From Actinocorallia aurantiaca (lineage in GTDB: Bacteria; Actinomycetota; Actinomycetes; Streptosporangiales; Streptosporangiaceae), in NCBI RefSeq assembly GCF_039533685.1, contig NZ_BAAATZ010000004.1:1-64000 (forward strand): 64,000 nt of DNA, read 5' to 3'. A program made the position numbers and the translations under genes. This document shows, in pieces, positions 7,773-15,662 of this stretch. Within the stretch, counting starts at the first letter, position 1, and each line of letters begins with the position of its first letter. The notes under the pieces are model-generated. The model was not told the DNA's origin. It did no database searches and was given only the letters and a program-made list of their open reading frames with translations.

Positions 7773-9032
7773 CTACAGGTCCGGGTAGAGCGGGTGCGCG
7801 TCGGCCAGGGCCTTGACGCGGGCGCTCAGGGCCGGGGCGTCGAAGCCGGGCTGGAGGGCCAGGGCGAGGATGTCGGCGACCTCCTCGAAGTCCTCCTTGC
7901 CGAAGCCGCGGGTGGCCAGGGCCGGGGTGCCGATCCGCAGGCCGGAGGTGACCATCGGCGGGCGCGAGTCGTTGGGGACGGCGTTGCGGTTGACCGTGAT
8001 GCCGATCTCGTGCAGCCGGTCCTCGGCGTCGCGGCCGGTCAGCTCGGAGTCCACCAGGTCGACCAGGACCAGGTGCACGTCCGTGCCGCCCGTCAGCACC
8101 TTCACACCGGCCTTGGCGGCGTCCTCGCGGAGCAGCCGGTCGGCGATCAGCCGCGCCCCCTCCAGGGTGCGCTGCTGGCGGTCCTTGAACTCCTCGGACG
8201 CCGCGACCTTGAGCGCCACGGCCTTGGCCGCGATCACGTGCTCCAGCGGACCGCCCTGCATGCCGGGGAAGACCGCGGAGTTGATCTTCTTGCCGAAGGC
8301 CTCCTTCGCCAAGATCAGGCCGCCGCGCGGACCGCCGAGGGTCTTGTGCGTGGTGGTCGTGACGATGTCGGCGTACGGCACCGGCGACGGGTGCAGCCCG
8401 GCTGCCACCAGGCCCGCGAAGTGCGCCATGTCGACGAACAGCAGCGCGCCGACCGAGTCGGCGATCTCGCGGAACCGGGCGAAGTCCAGCTGCCGCGGGT
8501 AGGCCGACCAGCCCGCGACGATCATCTTGGGCCGGTGTTCGGCGGCCAGCGCCGCGACCTCGTCCATGTCGACCAGGCCGTCGGACTCCCGGACGTGGTA
8601 GGGCACCACGTTCAGGAACTTGCCCGAGTAGTTCAGCCGCATGCCGTGCGTCAGGTGCCCGCCGTGCGCCAGGTCGAGGCCGAGGATGGTGTCGCCGTGG
8701 TCGAGCAGCGCGAAGTACACGGCCGTGTTGGCCTGCGCGCCCGAGTGCGGCTGGACGTTGGCGTGCTCGGCGCCGAACAGCTCCTTGGCCCGGTCGATCG
8801 CCAGCTGCTCGGTGACGTCGACGTACTCGCAGCCGCCGTAGTAGCGCCGGCCCGGGTAGCCCTCGGCGTACTTGTTGGTGAGGACCGACCCCTGCGCCTC
8901 GAGCACCGCCACCGGGGCGAAGTTCTCGGAGGCGATCATCTCCAGGGTGTGCTGCTGGCGGCCCAGCTCGGCCCTGACCGCCTCGTGCACCTCCGGGTCG
9001 ACCTCGGACAGGTGCTGGAAAAGGGTGCTCAT
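7773..9032 (-). CDS. glyA: Serine hydroxymethyltransferase
   Basis: 419 aa, normal length. A PLP fold-type I enzyme that interconverts serine plus THF with glycine plus 5,10-methylene-THF. The PLP lysine is K230 in TTTTHKTLGG. Also visible are the N-terminal SENF motif, NKYAEGYPGRRYYGG, and HSGAQAN. It is the last gene of the gcvT-gcvH-glyA operon and overlaps gcvH by 4 bp. Together these genes move one-carbon units between glycine, serine and folate. It is downstream of the tandem glycine riboswitch and probably shares its control. Confidence 0.97.
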   Translation of the reverse strand: MSTLFQHLSEVDPEVHEAVRAELGRQQHTLEMIASENFAPVAVLEAQGSVLTNKYAEGYPGRRYYGGCEYVDVTEQLAIDRAKELFGAEHANVQPHSGAQANTAVYFALLDHGDTILGLDLAHGGHLTHGMRLNYSGKFLNVVPYHVRESDGLVDMDEVAALAAEHRPKMIVAGWSAYPRQLDFARFREIADSVGALLFVDMAHFAGLVAAGLHPSPVPYADIVTTTTHKTLGGPRGGLILAKEAFGKKINSAVFPGMQGGPLEHVIAAKAVALKVAASEEFKDRQQRTLEGARLIADRLLREDAAKAGVKVLTGGTDVHLVLVDLVDSELTGRDAEDRLHEIGITVNRNAVPNDSRPPMVTSGLRIGTPALATRGFGKEDFEEVADILALALQPGFDAPALSARVKALADAHPLYPDL

Positions 9033-9415
9033 GCTTCCTCGATGATCTTGGAGTAGGCCTCGGCGTCGAGCAACTCGGGGTTGTCGTCGTCGATCCGGAT
9101 CCGGTACAGCCAGCCCTCGCCGTACGGGTCGGCGTTGATCGTGGCGGGGTCCTCGGTGACACCCTGGTTGACCGCCACGACCTCGCCGGACAGCGGCGAG
9201 TAGATGTCGGAGACCGACTTGGTGGACTCGGCCTCGCCGCACGGCTCGCCCGCGGTCACCGCCTGCCCCTCCTCGGGCAGCGAGACGTACACGATGTCGC
9301 CGAGGGCGTCGGCGGCGTAGTCGGTGATCCCGACGGTCACGACGCCGTCCTCACCGTCCAGGCCCGAGACCCATTCGTGCTCCTCGGTGTAACGGAGCTG
9401 CTCAGGAACGCTCAC
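9029..9415 (-). CDS. gcvH: Glycine cleavage system H protein
   Basis: 128 aa from a GTG that overlaps the gcvT stop (GTGA). It carries the lipoyl arm between the P, T and L proteins of the glycine cleavage complex. The lipoylation lysine is K66 in the ESTKSVSD motif, and the HEWV start of the fold is intact. A longer in-frame reading exists upstream inside gcvT, but length and overlap favour the GTG. The P protein and lipoamide dehydrogenase are not in this window. Confidence 0.96.
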   Translation of the reverse strand: MSVPEQLRYTEEHEWVSGLDGEDGVVTVGITDYAADALGDIVYVSLPEEGQAVTAGEPCGEAESTKSVSDIYSPLSGEVVAVNQGVTEDPATINADPYGEGWLYRIRIDDDNPELLDAEAYSKIIEEA

Positions 9416-10536
9416 TTGTCTGTTCTCCTGTAGAAGGGCAGGTCGACGACGTCGACCGGTTCGTGCTTTCCGCGGATGTCGACGGCGACCGGCGTGCTGC
9501 CGGTCCCGACGTAGGCCATGGCGATGGGCTTGCCCAGAGTCGGAGAAGGCGCTCCGCTGGTCACGACGCCGCATTCGGTGCCGTCGTCGCCGATGACCGC
9601 GTATCCCGCGCGCGGGACGCGCCTGCCCCGGGCGACGAGCCCGACGAGCCTGCGGGACGGCTCTGCCTCGGCGACGGCCGCGAGGGCGTCGCGTCCGACG
9701 AAGTCCTTCTCCAGCCGTACGACCCGGCCGAGACCAGCATCGTACGGGGTCAGCTCCGCTGTCAGCTCATGCCCGTACAGCGGCATGCCCGCTTCGAGCC
9801 GGAGGGTGTCGCGCGCCGACAGCCCGCACGGCACGACCTCGTCGCCGCCCGCCTCGACGATCTTCTGCCAGAGCGGGACCGCGTCGCCCGCCTCGACGAA
9901 GAGCTCGAAGCCGTCCTCTCCGGTGTACCCGGTGCGGGCGATGAAGGCGACCACGCCCCCCACCGTGCCGCTGATCATGGCGTAGTACTTCAGCCCGGCC
10001 AGGTCGGCGTCGGTCAGCCGCTCCAGGATCGCCTGCGCCTTCGGGCCCTGGACGGCGATCAGCGCGTAGTTCTCGGACTGGTCGTCGACCGAGGCCTCGA
10101 AGTCCGCGGCCCGCCGCCGCAGCTCCTCCGCGACCACGGGGGCGTTGGAGGCGTTGGCCACGACGAGGAACCCGTGCAGGCTGAGCCGGTAGACGATCAG
10201 GTCGTCCAGCACCCGGCCCTCGGGGTCGACGATCATCGTGTAGCGGGCGCGGCCGGCCTCCAGCGCGGAGGCCTTGCCGACCAGCGCGTGGTCCAGCGCT
10301 TCGGCGGCCTGCTCGCCTGTAACGAAGATCTCACCCATGTGCGAGATGTCGAAGATCCCGGCGCTGGTCCGCACGGCCTGGTGCTCGGCCGTCTCGGACC
10401 CGTAGCGCAGCGGCATGAGGTACCCCGCGAAGTCGACGAGGTTGCCGCCGAGCTCCTTGTGCAGCTCGTACAGGGGCGTCGTTTTCAGTGTCTTCGATGC
10501 ATCCATCGAAGCGGGCTTTTCAGAGGCGTTGGACAC
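9412..10536 (-). CDS. gcvT: Glycine cleavage system aminomethyltransferase (T protein)
   Basis: 374 aa. It transfers the one-carbon group from the aminomethyl-lipoyl H protein to THF. Family features: LVDFAGYLMPLRY near the N-terminus, FDISHMGE, RTGYTGEDGFELF, and GLGARDTLRLEAGMPLYGHE-like text in the C-terminal half. The GTG at 10536 is preferred because AAGGAG lies 10 bp upstream; an in-frame ATG at 10506 also gives a normal length. It is the first gene after the tandem glycine riboswitch, with which it shares a leader of roughly 275 nt. Confidence 0.96.
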   Translation of the reverse strand: MSNASEKPASMDASKTLKTTPLYELHKELGGNLVDFAGYLMPLRYGSETAEHQAVRTSAGIFDISHMGEIFVTGEQAAEALDHALVGKASALEAGRARYTMIVDPEGRVLDDLIVYRLSLHGFLVVANASNAPVVAEELRRRAADFEASVDDQSENYALIAVQGPKAQAILERLTDADLAGLKYYAMISGTVGGVVAFIARTGYTGEDGFELFVEAGDAVPLWQKIVEAGGDEVVPCGLSARDTLRLEAGMPLYGHELTAELTPYDAGLGRVVRLEKDFVGRDALAAVAEAEPSRRLVGLVARGRRVPRAGYAVIGDDGTECGVVTSGAPSPTLGKPIAMAYVGTGSTPVAVDIRGKHEPVDVVDLPFYRRTDK

Positions 10537-10613
10537 CGCGGGTGAGCTCCTTGCGACCGGCACACGGCAGAACGTTTCCCATCGTCCCATCCGTACACCT
10601 GCTGAGTGGGCCC

Positions 10614-10800
10614 TCCCCCTCTGTCTCGCTTGCCTGAGAGCTTCACCCGTGAGGGTTTTCACCTTCGGCGGAAGGCTCACGGACCTTCTCTTTCCAGAGG
10701 CCGCCCACCCTTGCGGTCCTTGCTGCCTGAGAGGTTCCGGGGAGGAATTGCTCCTTCGGCGGCCCGGACCCGAGGGGCCCGGACGCTCTCCCGCAAGGGA
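10614..10800 (-). promoter_or_regulatory. Tandem glycine riboswitch
   Basis: Read on the minus strand, two glycine aptamers follow each other. The first (about 10799-10711) starts GCGGGAGAGCGTCC, has CCGAAGGAGCAA and ends CTCTCAGGCAGCAAGGACCG. The second (about 10700-10614) starts CTCTGGAAAGAGAAGG, has GCCGAAGGTGAAAAC and ends GCTCTCAGGCAAGCGAGACAGAGG. These are the conserved core blocks of the class. It sits just before gcvT, so in line with the family it should turn on the glycine operon when glycine is high. The two boundaries are estimates. Confidence 0.93.
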
Positions 10801-10818
10801 TCATTCGGCGCCGCTCCC

Positions 10819-10847
10819 ACTATAGGGCCTGCTCTCCCTCCCGTCTC
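10819..10847 (-). promoter_or_regulatory. Probable promoter of the glycine operon
   Basis: On the minus strand a TATAGT -10 box (10824-10819) is preceded after 17 bp by GAGACG (10847-10842), a weak -35 (3 of 6 bases). Transcription would start near 10812, about a dozen bases before the riboswitch. Confidence 0.5.
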
Positions 10848-10868
10848 AGGACGCCTCCCTCCTGCGGC

Positions 10869-11651
10869 TCAGCCGGCCAGGTAGAGCAGGGCCACGGCGA
10901 TGGCGAGCCCGCCCAGCAGCAGCCTCAGCGCCTTCTCGGGGAGCCGCGGCTGGAGGCGGGCGCCCAGATAGCCGCCCATCAGGCCGCCCAGCCCGCACAG
11001 GAGGCCCAGGGTCCAGTCGGGGGCGATGTCTCCGGGGGTGAGCAGGGAGAGGACGGCGTAGGTGGCGGCTCCCACGATCGAGGTGACGAAGGTGGCGGCC
11101 AGCGCGGCGGGGGCCACCACCGCGACGGGCATGCCCCGGCCCACCAGGATCGGGCCGAGCAGGGAGCCGCCGCCGACTCCGTAGATCCCGCCGACGACCC
11201 CGACTCCCAGCGCCAGCAGGGACACCGAGGAGCGCGACGGGTCCGCGGCGGGCGGTCCGGCGGAGGGCCTCACCGTCCGCAGGCACAGCCACAGCCCGAG
11301 CGGCAGCAGGAAGGCGGCCACCAGCAGCTTGAACACCCGGGGGCCCGGCAGGGCGAAGACCCTGATCACCGCCCCCACGACGACACCGGGGACGGTCCCG
11401 GCCAGCAGCAGCCGGGCCAGGGGGCCGGTCAGCTGCCCCGTCCTGCGGAACCTGATCAGCGCTCCGGGGCCCGCCACCACGTTGAACAGCAGGTTGGTGG
11501 GGGTGACCGCCGGGCTGGGCACGCCGAGCACGCTCAGTTGGACGGGGAGCAGGAACACCGCTCCGGACACGCCCACGGGCGCGGTCACCACCGAGATCAG
11601 CAGCCCGGCGCAGAGGCCGAGGAGGCCGGTCTGCCAGAATTCCCCACTCAC
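10869..11651 (-). CDS. TauE/SafE-family sulfite/anion exporter
   Basis: 260 aa with about seven or eight hydrophobic segments. It has the internal twofold pattern of the family, with PxxxPTNLLFNVVAGPGALIR in the first half and VGGIYGVGGGSLLGP in the second. Members export sulfite, sulfoacetate or related anions across the cytoplasmic membrane. Substrate specificity cannot be read from the sequence. It ends just beyond the glycine operon promoter on the same strand; no operon partner is evident. Confidence 0.88.
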   Translation of the reverse strand: MSGEFWQTGLLGLCAGLLISVVTAPVGVSGAVFLLPVQLSVLGVPSPAVTPTNLLFNVVAGPGALIRFRRTGQLTGPLARLLLAGTVPGVVVGAVIRVFALPGPRVFKLLVAAFLLPLGLWLCLRTVRPSAGPPAADPSRSSVSLLALGVGVVGGIYGVGGGSLLGPILVGRGMPVAVVAPAALAATFVTSIVGAATYAVLSLLTPGDIAPDWTLGLLCGLGGLMGGYLGARLQPRLPEKALRLLLGGLAIAVALLYLAG

Positions 11652-11689
11652 CCGACCAGGATCACATAAAACTCCCGCCCCGGGAGCAT

Positions 11690-11723
11690 GAGACCGGCGA
11701 CGCTGTCACGCGTCGCCGGTCTC
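11690..11723. terminator. Strong 13-bp hairpin
   Basis: Arms 11690-11702 and 11711-11723 are perfect complements around an 8-nt loop. It separates the exporter from the region upstream on the same (minus) strand. There is no long T-run on either side. Confidence 0.55.
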
Positions 11724-11912
11724 GAGCAGAAGGTCTAGCTCTGTTGTCTCGATCTCTCGCAGACCCCCTTCACTGACCGGAACATGGGACAGGATGTCGC
11801 TGGTACTGCTGATCGACACCTCCTGTGCGAGGACTAAGAGCAACTTGCTTAGAACTGTACGAAGCGTGGCGATGCCTTGCGCTCTTATAACCGGCAAATG
11901 CTGGTAGAGCAC
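11706..11912 (-). CDS. Possible small protein of unknown function (68 aa)
   Basis: A 68-aa frame lies between the exporter and AmaP-like genes; its stop codon lies in the loop of the adjacent hairpin. Codon choice is unlike its neighbours: many A/T third positions, one TTA leucine codon, ATA and AGA. There is no convincing ribosome site and no recognised domain; the C-terminal half is Ser/Thr/Glu-rich. It could be an unusual small gene, a decayed gene or chance. Confidence 0.2.
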   Translation of the reverse strand: MLYQHLPVIRAQGIATLRTVLSKLLLVLAQEVSISSTSDILSHVPVSEGGLREIETTELDLLLETGDA

Positions 11913-11915
11913 TCT

Positions 11916-12440
11916 TTAGGCGATACGTGTCTCCTGGTAGACCAGCCGGAACCGCAGGACGGCGTGCAGGTCCGGCATCTCGATCACCTCGCGGAAGCGC
12001 ACCAGCGAGTCCTCTCCGATCCGGGTGAGCAGCAGCCCCAGATCGGCGCTCTCGTGGCAGAGGATCTGCAGCATCACCCGCGGCCTGGACCTGGTGCCGG
12101 TGAACCGGACGCGCACGTCGTGCACCCCGGGCATCCCCATCACCTCCCGGGTGAGGGCGGCCACCGCCTCGTTCGTCAGCGCCTTCCTGCGCCCGCCCAG
12201 CAGAGTGAGGCGGCGCAGCGCCGCGGCCCGCCCCTGGGCCAGCAGCCAGCACACCCCGAGCACCGCCGTCATGGCCAGCAGGGCCGTCACCACCGGCCAG
12301 AACCAGACGTGCCCGGCGATGAAGTCGGAGGTGCCCTCGCCGAGCACCGCCCGGCCCCCCAGGAACCGGTTCATCGCGAGGACCGCCCCGCTCGTCGCGC
12401 ACAGCGCCAGCCCCGCCAGCGCCAGTCCCCTGCGCGCCAT
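11916..12440 (-). CDS. AmaP-like alkaline shock membrane-anchor protein
   Basis: 174 aa. Two N-terminal membrane segments (about 5-25 and 45-67) are followed by a cytoplasmic alpha/beta domain (NEAVAALTREVMGMPGVHDVRVRFTG...) resembling AmaP/DUF6286 proteins of actinobacterial Asp23 clusters. In Gram-positive bacteria AmaP tethers Asp23 to the membrane. The start overlaps the stop of the upstream gene (TGATG), so they form an operon. No Asp23/Gls24 gene lies beside it here. Confidence 0.65.
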   Translation of the reverse strand: MARRGLALAGLALCATSGAVLAMNRFLGGRAVLGEGTSDFIAGHVWFWPVVTALLAMTAVLGVCWLLAQGRAAALRRLTLLGGRRKALTNEAVAALTREVMGMPGVHDVRVRFTGTRSRPRVMLQILCHESADLGLLLTRIGEDSLVRFREVIEMPDLHAVLRFRLVYQETRIA

Positions 12441-13042
12441 CAGCCGCGCCGGCCCAGCCGGACGACGACCGGCCGGCGGCGCTGCGGGCGGATCTCCTCC
12501 AGCCTGGCGTGCACCGCCCTGCGCAGCGGTTCCCGCGCCTCGGGGGGCGTCCCGCGCGGCACGTACCCCCTGACCTTGATCTTCCAGCCGACGCGCACCC
12601 TGACCCCCTCGACCACCGGCACCCCCAGGGCCGCGTCCGCGAGCGCCCGCCGCAGCCCCTCCCTGGTCAGAGCGGCCGAGACCGCCGGATCATCGCCTTT
12701 GAGCAGTTCCAGCCGCGCGTGGCCCGGCAGCACCGCCAGCAGCAGCAGGACCATGCCCGCGGTCCACAGGAGGTAGCCGGCCAGCTCCACCGAGGGGTCG
12801 CCCCACAGCAGCGACCGCAACCCGGTGTTCAGCCGCTCCGTCCACTCGTACGGCACGAGGTAATGGCCGTACCTCCGGGCCAGAGCCTCGGCGGCTCCGA
12901 CCCCGCCGCACGCCGCCATCGCGAAGGCGACGGTCAGCTCGGCCGCCGTCCGCTCCTTCTGGAACTCCCTGGCCGTACGCCTGCGCGCCTCACGGCGTCG
13001 CGCCGAATCCCCGAACAGCTCAGTGACCAGCGTCTCCCCCAT
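12440..13042 (-). CDS. DUF6286-type membrane protein
   Basis: 200 aa. A basic N-terminus (RRREARRRTAREFQKE), a first hydrophobic segment around 35-50 and a clear one around 88-106, then a C-terminal domain (LTREGLRRALADAALGVPVVEGVRVRVGWKIKVRGYV) similar in layout to the AmaP-like gene that follows it. Actinomycete genomes usually carry such genes in Asp23 operons. The role is presumably in envelope-stress scaffolding; this is inferred from family context only. Confidence 0.6.
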   Translation of the reverse strand: MGETLVTELFGDSARRREARRRTAREFQKERTAAELTVAFAMAACGGVGAAEALARRYGHYLVPYEWTERLNTGLRSLLWGDPSVELAGYLLWTAGMVLLLLAVLPGHARLELLKGDDPAVSAALTREGLRRALADAALGVPVVEGVRVRVGWKIKVRGYVPRGTPPEAREPLRRAVHARLEEIRPQRRRPVVVRLGRRG

Positions 13043-13116
13043 AGAGGAACAGTAACCGAGCGAACACCCTCAGCGATCTTCCGGGACCCGAGTCTTTCCC
13101 GGTGGTTCCCCGCCGG

Positions 13117-13689
13117 TCACGGATGGAGCCTGCCGCCCTCCCGCAGCATCGCCACGAACTTCTCGATCCGGGCGGCGCGGGTCTGCGGCCGCTTCGCCTC
13201 CTCGACCCGGTGGAGGATGGAGTAGCGGTTGGTGCCGTCGAGGGCGGCGAAGGCCGCCGCGGCGGCGGGCACGGCGTCCAGCGCCGCCCGGAGGTCTTCC
13301 GGGACGACTGCGTTCTTCGGCGAGGCGTAGGCCCGCTCCCACCGGCCGTCCGCCTTGGCACGCTCGACCTCGGCCAGCCCCGCCGGGCGCATCCGGCCCT
13401 CGGCGGTCAGCTCGGCGACGCGCTCGGTGTTGACCTGCGACCACCTGCTGCGCCGGGCGCGGGGGGTGAACCGCAGCAGGTAGTACGTCTCGTCGAAGGA
13501 GGCCTTCTGCCCGTCGATCCAGCCGAAGCACAATGCCGCGTCGCGCGCCTCGGGGTAGGTGACGGACTCCACGCCGGAGCCCTTCTTGGCGAACTTGAGC
13601 CACAGCCCCGGCGAGGTCTCGTGCTCGGCCTCCAGCCACTCCTCGAAGGCGGCCCGGGACGGGAAGGCGAGTGTCGGCAGATCCCTCAT
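13117..13689 (-). CDS. YdeI/OmpD-associated family protein
   Basis: 190 aa. The pattern matches the YdeI (bacteriocin-protection) family: FEEWLEAEHETSPGLWLKFAKKGSG, DAALCFGWIDGQ, the TPRARRSRWSQVN motif, and a C-terminal YSILHRVEEAKRPQTRAARIEKFV segment that is common in actinomycete members. The biochemical activity is unknown. It is separated by 74 bp from the DUF6286 operon upstream on the same strand. Confidence 0.85.
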   Translation of the reverse strand: MRDLPTLAFPSRAAFEEWLEAEHETSPGLWLKFAKKGSGVESVTYPEARDAALCFGWIDGQKASFDETYYLLRFTPRARRSRWSQVNTERVAELTAEGRMRPAGLAEVERAKADGRWERAYASPKNAVVPEDLRAALDAVPAAAAAFAALDGTNRYSILHRVEEAKRPQTRAARIEKFVAMLREGGRLHP

Positions 13690-13726
13690 GCCGCCGACGC
13701 TAACGGCCTCCTACGACATTTCCGGC

Positions 13727-14563
13727 TCAGCGGAAGACGATCGTCTTCTCGCCGTTCAGCAGGATCCGGTGCTCGGCGTGCCAGCGCACGGCGCGGGCCA
13801 GGGCCAGGCACTCCATGTCGCGGCCGACCCGGCGCAGGTCCTCGGGGGTGTGGGTGTGGTCGACCCGGGAGACCTCCTGCTCGATGATCGGCCCCTCGTC
13901 CAGGTCGGGCGTCACGTAGTGGGCGGTCGCGCCGATCAGCTTCACCCCGCGCTTGTACGCCTGGTGGTAGGGCTTGGCGCCCTTGAAGGACGGCAGGAAC
14001 GAGTGGTGGATGTTGATCACCTTGCCCTGCAGCTTGGCGCACAGGTCGTCGGTGAGGATCTGCATGTACCGGGCGAGCACCACCAGGTCGGCGTCGTAGT
14101 GCTGGACCAGGGTGAGGATCTCGGCCTCCTGCGCGGGCTTGCCCATCGACATCGGCAGGTGGTGGTAGTCGATCCCGAACGACTGGGTGAGCGGGCGCAG
14201 GTCGGGGTGGTTGGAGACGACCGCGACCACGTCGATGTCCAGCAGGCCCGAACGCACCCGGAAGAGCAGGTCGTTCAGGCAGTGCCCCTCCTTGGACACC
14301 ATGATCAGCACCTTCATGCGGGTGGCGGCGTCGCTCAGGTGCCAGTCGAAGGCGAACTCCCGGGCCATCGGCGCGAACAGGCCCTGGAGCTCCTCCAGGC
14401 CCTCCTTCGCGCTGAACTGCACGCGCAGGAAGAACCGTCCGGCGTCCTGGTCGCCGTACTGCTGGCTCTCCAGGATGTTGCACTGCCGGGAGGCGAGCAG
14501 GCCGGAGACCGCCGCGACGATGCCCGGGCGGTCGGGGCAGGACAGCGTGAGGATGTAGCTCAA
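13727..14563 (-). CDS. purU: Formyltetrahydrofolate deformylase
   Basis: 278 aa from TTG at 14563. It hydrolyses 10-formyl-THF to THF and formate. It has an N-terminal ACT domain (TLSCPDRPGIVAAVSGLL) and a C-terminal formyltransferase-like catalytic domain with NIHHSFLPSFKGAKPYHQA and TAHYVTPDLDEGPII carrying the family's Asn/His/Asp set. The start is a judgement: the frame is open further upstream, but the family begins a few residues before the ACT strand, and an AAGGTGA lies just upstream of the TTG. It fits the one-carbon theme of the neighbouring glycine operon. Confidence 0.93.
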   Translation of the reverse strand: MSYILTLSCPDRPGIVAAVSGLLASRQCNILESQQYGDQDAGRFFLRVQFSAKEGLEELQGLFAPMAREFAFDWHLSDAATRMKVLIMVSKEGHCLNDLLFRVRSGLLDIDVVAVVSNHPDLRPLTQSFGIDYHHLPMSMGKPAQEAEILTLVQHYDADLVVLARYMQILTDDLCAKLQGKVINIHHSFLPSFKGAKPYHQAYKRGVKLIGATAHYVTPDLDEGPIIEQEVSRVDHTHTPEDLRRVGRDMECLALARAVRWHAEHRILLNGEKTIVFR

Positions 14564-14691
14564 CTCTTCACCTTCGGTGGGCCGGAGCGGGCCGGGGCTC
14601 GGACGCGACGCCTCTGAGCAGGACGTCCGGGGCATGGAGACTTGCAATTTTATGCGCTGTCCGGAGGCGCCGTGTTTGGACGGCGGAGCGT

Positions 14692-15606
14692 GTGCCTACA
14701 TTCAAGGACATGCGTCGGCTTCTAGCTATTTTGCTCGCTTTCGTCCTCCTCTCCGGATGCGCCGGATCCGAGGACGGGGACCCCGGCCCGTCCCGGTCCG
14801 GCGAGACGCCCGGGGACGGGACCGGGACCCGCCGCCCCGCGGAACAGGACGGCGTCCCCACCACGGCGGGCACCCACAAGCTCAAGCTCGAGGTCGGCAC
14901 GCCCGGGCACCGCGAGTACCGGCTGCGCGTCCCGCCGGGGCTGCGCGACTCCCCCGGCCCCCTGCCGCTGGTGCTGGCCGTACACGGCGGGGCCTCCAAC
15001 GCCGAGAAGTTCGAGGAGCTCAGCGGCTTCGACGGGGTCGCGGACGACGAGGGCTTCCTCGTCGCCTACCCCGAGGGCTTCGCCTTCAGCTGGAACGCCG
15101 GCCCGTGCTGCGGCCCGGCCAAGCTGGGCCGCGTCGACGACGTCGGGTTCCTGGAGAAGCTGATCGACCGGCTGGTCGGCGCCGGGGTGGCCGACCCGGC
15201 GCGGGTCTACGTCTCGGGCTTCTCCAACGGAGGCGGCATGGCCTACCGCATGGCCTGCGAGGGGCCGGGCGGGGTCAAGGCCATCGGAGTCGTCTCGGCC
15301 TCGCTGATCATCGACTGCGAGCCGAGCGAGCCCGTGTCCGTGATGATCGTCCACGGGAGGGCCGACAGGTCCGTCCCCTACGGGGGCGGCGGTCAGCGGG
15401 ACTTCAACGACGAGCGCCCCTTCACCCCCGTCTCCCACGCGGTGGGCTTCTGGCGCAAGGCTCTCGGGGCGGGCTCCCTGCGGAAGGACGGCTCCTGCCG
15501 TACCGCCCGGGGCGAGGCCGTGGTGCGGTTCTGCCCGCACGGAGGCGGTCACGTCTGGCCCGAGGGAACCGCCGCCCGGCTCTGGGCGTTCTTCTCCTCG
15601 GTCTGA
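14692..15606 (+). CDS. Secreted lipoprotein esterase (LpqC / PHB depolymerase-like)
   Basis: 304 aa. A signal peptide with lipobox LLSGC (lipidated C23), then a Pro/Ser/Gly-rich linker to about residue 60, then an alpha/beta hydrolase of the polyhydroxybutyrate depolymerase/feruloyl esterase type. Catalytic triad candidates: S178 in GFSNG, D225 in HGRADRSVP, H287 in GGGHVWP. It would act outside the cell, anchored to the membrane. The GTG start gives a good signal peptide; an ATG at 14710 is possible but its ribosome site is too close. The substrate is not determinable. Confidence 0.85.
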   Translation: MPTFKDMRRLLAILLAFVLLSGCAGSEDGDPGPSRSGETPGDGTGTRRPAEQDGVPTTAGTHKLKLEVGTPGHREYRLRVPPGLRDSPGPLPLVLAVHGGASNAEKFEELSGFDGVADDEGFLVAYPEGFAFSWNAGPCCGPAKLGRVDDVGFLEKLIDRLVGAGVADPARVYVSGFSNGGGMAYRMACEGPGGVKAIGVVSASLIIDCEPSEPVSVMIVHGRADRSVPYGGGGQRDFNDERPFTPVSHAVGFWRKALGAGSLRKDGSCRTARGEAVVRFCPHGGGHVWPEGTAARLWAFFSSV

Positions 15607-15636
15607 CCGCCCAACAGACGCGAATACTTTTCATGT

Positions 15637-15659
15637 TTCACTTTTTATGGGAAAGTGAA
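15637..15659 (+). promoter_or_regulatory. Inverted repeat TTCACTTT-N7-AAAGTGAA at the translation start
   Basis: Perfect 8-bp arms with a 7-bp spacer, the right arm ending 3 bp before the ATG of the PLP enzyme gene. It could be an operator or an RNA hairpin that hides the ribosome site. The stretch is markedly AT-richer than its surroundings. Confidence 0.5.
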
Positions 15660-15662
15660 CGC

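Noticed and set aside
7681..9162. Second minus-strand frame over glyA running into the assembly gap
   Set aside because: Out of frame with the intact glyA, and translation crosses N bases.
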